Of a stretch of 64,000 bases of DNA, positions 59,743-64,000 are shown in pieces (position 1 is the first letter of the stretch; the number at the start of each line of letters is the position of its first letter). Below the pieces are notes generated by a model. The model did no database searches. It saw only the letters and a list, made by a program, of their open reading frames with translations, and was not told the DNA's origin. Position numbers and translations under genes: made by a program. This DNA comes from Oscillospiraceae bacterium (GTDB lineage: Bacteria; Bacillota; Clostridia; Oscillospirales; Oscillospiraceae): assembly GCA_017538965.1 (NCBI GenBank), contig JAFYHU010000017.1, positions 35,212 through 99,211 of the forward strand, written 5' to 3'.

Positions 59743-61020
59743 TCAGACTGCGCCGGGTTTTCCCAGCATGCGGAACATATTTTTCTTGTAGGCCTCGACG
59801 CCGGGCTGATCGAAGGGATTGACCCCGGACATATAGCCGGAAAGCGCACAGGACAGCTCAAAGAAGCCGACGAGCTCCGCCAGACCCTCTTCATCCCGGG
59901 CGCAGCAGTTGATAACGATATTGGGCACGCCGCCCTCAATATGCGCTTCCTGAACGGCATCGGCAGCGACCATGCAGATATCCGCTAGGTCTCTTCCGGC
60001 AATATAGTCCAGACCGTCCGAGTTATCTTCGGAGACGGGAACAGGATAGGCATGACGCGAGCGGTTGAAGCGCACGATGGATTCCATCAGATTGCGCGGC
60101 CCCTGCTGAATATACTGGCCCATCGAGTGGAGATCGGCGGTAAATTCGACCGAGGCGGGAAGGATGCCCTTGTTGTCTTTGCCTTCGCTCTCTCCGTAAA
60201 GCTGCTTCCACCACTCGGCCATGAAACGGAAGCTGGGCTCATAGCAGCCGAGGATTTCCACATCATAGCCCTTGCTGTAAAGATTCTGACGGGCAGCGGC
60301 ATACTGCCAGGCCGGGTTTTCCGGACTGCGGAGATCCAGCGCTTCAAATTCCCGGATAGCGGCCGTAATGACACGGCGGACATCAATTCCGGCAACTGCC
60401 ATCGGAAGCAGACCGACCGCCGAAAACACGCTGAAGCGGCCGCCGACATCGTCGGGAACCACAAAGCTCTCCCAGCCGTTCTGATCGGCAAGCGATTTCA
60501 AAACACCGCGGCGGGCATCGGTGGTGGCAAAGATATGCTGACCGGCATCACTGCCGTATTTCTTCTCAAGGAGCTCACGGAAGATGCGGAAGGCGATGGC
60601 GGGTTCCAGCGTTGTGCCGGATTTCGAGATGACATTGACGTCAAAGTCGCGTCCGCCCAGACGCTCGAGCGTATCGCAGAGAGCGTCCGCAGACAGGCCG
60701 TTGCCCACGAAGAAAATCTCGGGATCCTCTCTTCCGGGAACGGGACGCAGAAGCTCGATGGCGCCGCGGGCGCCGAGATAGGAACCGCCGATTCCGATGA
60801 CGACCAGCGCCTTGGAGCGGGAACGGATGACATCGGCGGCTGCGAGGATGCGGTCCAGTTCCGTCTCCTTGATGGTCTGCGGAAGATGCAGCCATCCGGT
60901 AAAGTCAGCGCCGAGACCGCTGCCCGAAGACAGCACGTCATGAGCACGGGAAACAGCGGCAAAGTCGGGGCCGGCCTGCGTGAAGAAACGCCGGGCACCG
61001 GATAAATCAACCTGTATCAT
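59743..61020 (-). CDS. pgi: Glucose-6-phosphate isomerase
   Basis: A 425-residue PGI. Signature regions are VVIGIGGSYLGARGAIE, VISKSGTTLEPAIAFRIF and GGRFSVFSAVGLLPMAVAG, plus the short Firmicutes length. It interconverts glucose-6-phosphate and fructose-6-phosphate in glycolysis. CAGGAGGG lies 8 bp before the ATG, with its own promoter upstream. Confidence 0.97.
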   Translation of the reverse strand: MIQVDLSGARRFFTQAGPDFAAVSRAHDVLSSGSGLGADFTGWLHLPQTIKETELDRILAAADVIRSRSKALVVIGIGGSYLGARGAIELLRPVPGREDPEIFFVGNGLSADALCDTLERLGGRDFDVNVISKSGTTLEPAIAFRIFRELLEKKYGSDAGQHIFATTDARRGVLKSLADQNGWESFVVPDDVGGRFSVFSAVGLLPMAVAGIDVRRVITAAIREFEALDLRSPENPAWQYAAARQNLYSKGYDVEILGCYEPSFRFMAEWWKQLYGESEGKDNKGILPASVEFTADLHSMGQYIQQGPRNLMESIVRFNRSRHAYPVPVSEDNSDGLDYIAGRDLADICMVAADAVQEAHIEGGVPNIVINCCARDEEGLAELVGFFELSCALSGYMSGVNPFDQPGVEAYKKNMFRMLGKPGAV

Positions 61021-61055
61021 AAAAATAGACCCTCCTGTTTATTCCTGGTTTTTCT

Positions 61056-61083
61056 ATTATATATCAAATCGGAGGGAAAGCAA
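61056..61083 (-). promoter_or_regulatory. Promoter of pgi
   Basis: On the minus strand TTGCTT (61078-61083) and TATAAT (61056-61061) are 16 bp apart. Confidence 0.75.
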
Positions 61084-61287
61084 CTATTAATTCCAAAACG
61101 TAAAGGTTTACAGAATTTTGAATAAATGTCGGAAAAATAATGAATAAAAGATTGCAAATAAAAGAAAAAACAGCGGAAACAAGCAGGTTTTCAACTTTTT
61201 GAACAGAGTTTTCGACAGCATGAAAATGCATAAAGCAGCAGAAACGGTTAACATAACCGAAAAAATACGCCTTCCGACCCAAAATGC

Positions 61288-61316
61288 TTGACGGAAAGAG
61301 TCGGGAATAGTAGAAT
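61288..61316 (+). promoter_or_regulatory. Promoter of the AI-2E family gene
   Basis: TTGACG (61288-61293) and TAGAAT (61311-61316) are 17 bp apart, 48 bp before the ATG. The rest of the 344-bp gap 61021-61364 is AT-rich and shows no gene. Confidence 0.8.
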
Positions 61317-61364
61317 AGCGGCACGGGACCGGTAACGGCAGCCGGAAACAGAAAGGAGTCCTCC

Positions 61365-62687
61365 ATGAAACGGCATTTTAAATGGGACAGGACCTATGTC
61401 AACTGGGGCATCACGGCATTTTGCGTGATTGCGGCATCGCTCCTCTTTTTCTTTGCCGTAAAAAACGTTTCGGTAATCGGAGCGACAATCGGAAAACTGA
61501 TTACGATTCTGGCGCCGTTCATCTGGGGGCTGGTGATCTGCTATCTGCTTTCCCCCCTGATGGGGGTTCTGGAAAACCACATATTTCTGCCGCTCGGAAA
61601 GCGTCTTTACCGCAAGAAAAAAAAGGACGGTGCGGCGAAGTTCGCCCGTGTGATGTCCGTTCTCTTCTCTGAGATTATTCTGATTCTCATCCTGGTTGCG
61701 CTGGTTTATCTGATCATTCCGCAGGTGCTGAGCAGCGTACAGATGCTGATTCAGAACAGCGGCGTCTATGCCAACAACGTATCTGCCTGGCTGGACGGGC
61801 TTCTGAAAGATTATCCCGAGCTGGACAGCTATGCCGGCGAGCTTCTCGGCAACTTCAACACCAATGTCGGCAGCTGGCTGGAGAACAAGCTGCTGCCGCA
61901 GCTGGGCAGCCTGATCACTTCGGTATCTTCGGGTGTTTACGGCTTTGCCAGAAGCATTTACAACCTGATCATCGGCATCGTCGTTTCCGTCTACGTGCTC
62001 AGCGACAAGGAAGGGCATCTCGCTGCGCTCAAACGCTTGAGTTATGCGATCTTTTCGGTCGAAACCGCCGACCGGATTCGCCAGGGGCTGAACTTTGTTG
62101 ACAAGACCTTCATGGGATTCCTGTCCGGAAAGATTCTGGATTCTCTGATCATCGGGATTATCTGCTATATCGTCTGTTCCCTCCTGCAGATGCCCTATAC
62201 GCTGCTGGTCAGCGTAATGATCGGCGTGACCAACATCATCCCCTTCTTCGGGCCTCTGATCGGCGCGGTGCCCAGTGCGCTGATCATCCTGATGGTAGAT
62301 CCCACCAAATGCCTGATCTTTGTCATCTTTGTGATTATTCTGCAGCAGATTGACGGCAATATCATCGGCCCGCGGATTCTGGGTAGCTCCACCGGCATTA
62401 CGGGATTCTGGGTGATCTTCGCGATCATCCTCGGCAGCGGCCTCTTCGGCTTCTGGGGCATGCTTCTCGGTGTGCCCGTATTCGTGGTCATTTATACCCT
62501 GATCACAAATCTGATTGTAAAGAAGCTGAAAAGAAGCGGCCTCCCGTGGAAGATTGCCGATTACAAAAAAATAGAATACATCGATCCGGCTACGCTGCAG
62601 GTCGTAAAAAAGGCAAGCGTCCGAAAGGAAGAGCTTGCCGAAGAGAAGGAACTCCTTGAGAGCCGACAGGAGAATCCCGAGGCCTGA
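61365..62687 (+). CDS. AI-2E family transporter
   Basis: A 440-residue membrane protein with about eight helices and a central soluble loop, typical of the TqsA/PerM (AI-2E) family: IWGLVICYLLSPLMGVLE near the start, FMGFLSGKILDSLIIGIICYI and NIIPFFGPLIGAVPSALI later. The charged tail (EELAEEKELLESRQENPEA) is usual in Clostridia. Reported functions range from AI-2 export to ion/proton antiport; the substrate here is unknown. GAAAGGAG precedes the ATG. Confidence 0.93.
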   Translation: MKRHFKWDRTYVNWGITAFCVIAASLLFFFAVKNVSVIGATIGKLITILAPFIWGLVICYLLSPLMGVLENHIFLPLGKRLYRKKKKDGAAKFARVMSVLFSEIILILILVALVYLIIPQVLSSVQMLIQNSGVYANNVSAWLDGLLKDYPELDSYAGELLGNFNTNVGSWLENKLLPQLGSLITSVSSGVYGFARSIYNLIIGIVVSVYVLSDKEGHLAALKRLSYAIFSVETADRIRQGLNFVDKTFMGFLSGKILDSLIIGIICYIVCSLLQMPYTLLVSVMIGVTNIIPFFGPLIGAVPSALIILMVDPTKCLIFVIFVIILQQIDGNIIGPRILGSSTGITGFWVIFAIILGSGLFGFWGMLLGVPVFVVIYTLITNLIVKKLKRSGLPWKIADYKKIEYIDPATLQVVKKASVRKEELAEEKELLESRQENPEA

Positions 62688-62690
62688 TTT

Positions 62691-63818
62691 TCAGCGGTGT
62701 GCCAAAGACCGGTATGCATCCCGGAGACCGAGGCACAGCGCGGCGATGTCGTCATCGTCCGTATAACGGCTCAGCCCGATCCGCAGAGCGCCGTCGATGG
62801 TTTTTGCGTTAAGCCCCATGGCACTGAGAACATGGCTCCGCCCGCCCTTCTTGCAGGCGGAGCTTTTTGACACATAGACCTCCCGTGCTTCCAGATAATT
62901 CATCAGAACCTCGCTGCGCCAGCCCGGCAGCGAGAGAGACAGAATATGCGGCGCACCGCCGCCCAGAATCTGGAGCTCCGGAATGTCCGTCTGCAGCCGT
63001 CGGATGATTTCGGCCCGCTGTAGACGCATTTTTCCCGCGTTTTCATAAAGCATCGGAAAAGCCGCTTCGCAGGCTGCGGCAAAAGCCGCAATCGCCGGCA
63101 TCGCCTCGGTTCCGGCGCGGCGCCCCTCTTCCTGGCCTCCGCCGCAGACGAAGGGCTTCAGCCGCAGGCCGCCTTGAATATAGAGAGCCCCGATGCCCTT
63201 CGGAGCGTGGACCTTGTGCCCGCTGATGCTGATCAGATCGGCGCCGAGGCTTTTCGGCGAGAAGGGAATTTTCAGAAAGGCCTGCACCGCGTCGGTATGC
63301 AGAAGCGCCGGGGATCCGGCTTCCCGCAGCAGAGCGGAGACGCCCGGAATGTCCGTGATCGCACCGGTTTCGTTGTTGACGAGCATCAGCGATACCAGAA
63401 CGGTGTCCTCGCGCAGCGCTGTGCGGACGGCATCAACCGGAACAGCGCCGGTACGGTCGGGTTTCAGCCGCGTCACTTCGAATCCGCGTTCTTCCAGCAG
63501 GTCCAGACTCCGGCGGACGGCATCGTGCTCCGCCTCCGAACTGATGATATGACGGCCCTTGCGCCGGCCGTATTCAGCCCCGGAAAGAAGCGCCCAGTTG
63601 TCACTCTCCGAACCGCAGGAGGTAAAAACCAGTTCGGAAGGCTGACAGCCGACCGCCTTCGCAACCGAAGCACGCGAAGAATCCAGCAGTTTTTTCGCCT
63701 CGCGGCCGACGGTATGCGTGGAACTCGGATTGCCGAAGCAGACGGTCATAGCCTGCAGAGCGGCCTCTGCGGCTTCCGGACAGACCCGGGTCGTTGCAGA
63801 ATTATCAAGATAATGCAT
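62691..63818 (-). CDS. Cysteine desulfurase (NifS/IscS-type)
   Basis: A 375-residue PLP enzyme. The start MHYLDNSATTRVCPEA, the PLP-lysine motif SISGHKVHAPKGIGALY and the catalytic-loop Cys in SSACKKGGRSH are all present. It releases sulfur from cysteine for Fe-S clusters or tRNA thiolation. In Clostridia it often precedes thiI, which is not in this window. It ends 3 bp from the convergent AI-2E gene. GCGAGG lies before its ATG, and a group II intron starts 46 bp upstream. Confidence 0.95.
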   Translation of the reverse strand: MHYLDNSATTRVCPEAAEAALQAMTVCFGNPSSTHTVGREAKKLLDSSRASVAKAVGCQPSELVFTSCGSESDNWALLSGAEYGRRKGRHIISSEAEHDAVRRSLDLLEERGFEVTRLKPDRTGAVPVDAVRTALREDTVLVSLMLVNNETGAITDIPGVSALLREAGSPALLHTDAVQAFLKIPFSPKSLGADLISISGHKVHAPKGIGALYIQGGLRLKPFVCGGGQEEGRRAGTEAMPAIAAFAAACEAAFPMLYENAGKMRLQRAEIIRRLQTDIPELQILGGGAPHILSLSLPGWRSEVLMNYLEAREVYVSKSSACKKGGRSHVLSAMGLNAKTIDGALRIGLSRYTDDDDIAALCLGLRDAYRSLAHR

Positions 63819-63863
63819 GAAGAAACCTCGCAGAAAGCATTGAGAATTGAGGATGGCAGAATG

Positions 63864-64000
63864 GTGCGCCAGTTCGGCACAATCAGTATAGGTAGGTGAA
63901 ACTCCTACCCCGGTAAACCTTAGCGAGGAGCCGGTATCCAGCCTTGGGCGGACAGCCGTGAGGAGGCCCGTTAAGCGTAGGCAGGAAAGGCTCAGAGCCC
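63864..64000 (+). mobile_element. Group II intron, 5' end (runs off the window)
   Basis: The boundary GTGCGCC at 63864 matches the GUGYG start of bacterial group II introns. The following domain I bases (GTAGGTGAAACTCCTAC stem, then TTAGCGAGGAGCCGGTATCC and CGTAGGCAGGAAAGGCTCAGAGCC) match the usual clostridial intron 5' sequence as I remember it. The intron-encoded protein lies beyond the window. It is inserted in the intergenic region upstream of the cysteine desulfurase gene, on the opposite strand. Confidence 0.82.

Overview
The window looks like the chromosome of an anaerobic gut-type Clostridia (Firmicutes). It is GC-rich and has AGGAGG-type ribosome binding sites, the Der/PlsY, YceD-L32 and L10-L7/L12 gene orders, a Firmicutes-style L10 leader, a GPH-type sugar transporter family, ferredoxin-dependent 2-oxoacid oxidoreductase and several AraC/LysR regulators. 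No rRNA, tRNA or CRISPR array was seen.

Region 1 (1-9.2 kb, + strand) is a plant-glycoside operon. It encodes a C-glycoside deglycosidase alpha subunit (cut by the window edge), the small DUF6379-type beta subunit, a Gfo/Idh/MocA oxidoreductase, a second TIM-barrel epimerase, a GPH sugar transporter, an esterase, a GH43 and a GH3. The first five match the known logic of C-glycoside cleavage: oxidise the sugar, then break the C-C bond.

Region 2 (9.3-15.9 kb) is an AT-richer accessory island. It holds a 70-codon remnant-like ORF, a Sel1-type membrane protein, an adenylate-forming enzyme, a serine recombinase with nearby repeats, a small XRE protein and an AAA-ATPase/PD-(D/E)XK protein. A 62-bp direct repeat brackets most of it.

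Region 3 (15.9-30.6 kb) is a catabolic block. It has a truncated CoA-transferase copy, two transporters, a ketopantoate-reductase-like enzyme, an exported flavin reductase, a hydrolase/membrane fusion, a CoA-transferase, a four-subunit 2-oxoacid:ferredoxin oxidoreductase, a P-loop protein and a LysR regulator. Three near-identical 34-bp operators sit upstream of three of its transcription units and suggest one LysR regulon.

Region 4 (30.6-38.7 kb) is a second glycoside operon (AraC regulator, GPH transporter, Gfo/Idh/MocA, VOC protein, aldo/keto reductase, large glycosidase). Region 5 (38.7-44.2 kb) holds a zinc ABC transporter with an attached lipoprotein, and an Mrp/DUF134 pair. Region 6 (44.2-48.9 kb) is an L-rhamnose-type catabolic operon with its AraC regulator, which could consume sugar released by region 4.

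Region 7 (48.9-64 kb) is mostly housekeeping: a tiny tandem-peptide unit, an XRE regulator, VanY-like peptidase, a degenerate PlsY, Der, a DUF512 radical SAM protein, L32, DUF177, L7/L12, L10 with its leader, a nuclease/phosphatase, GlyA, a transglutaminase-like lipoprotein, Pgi, an AI-2E family exporter and a cysteine desulfurase. The 5' end of a group II intron lies at the right edge.
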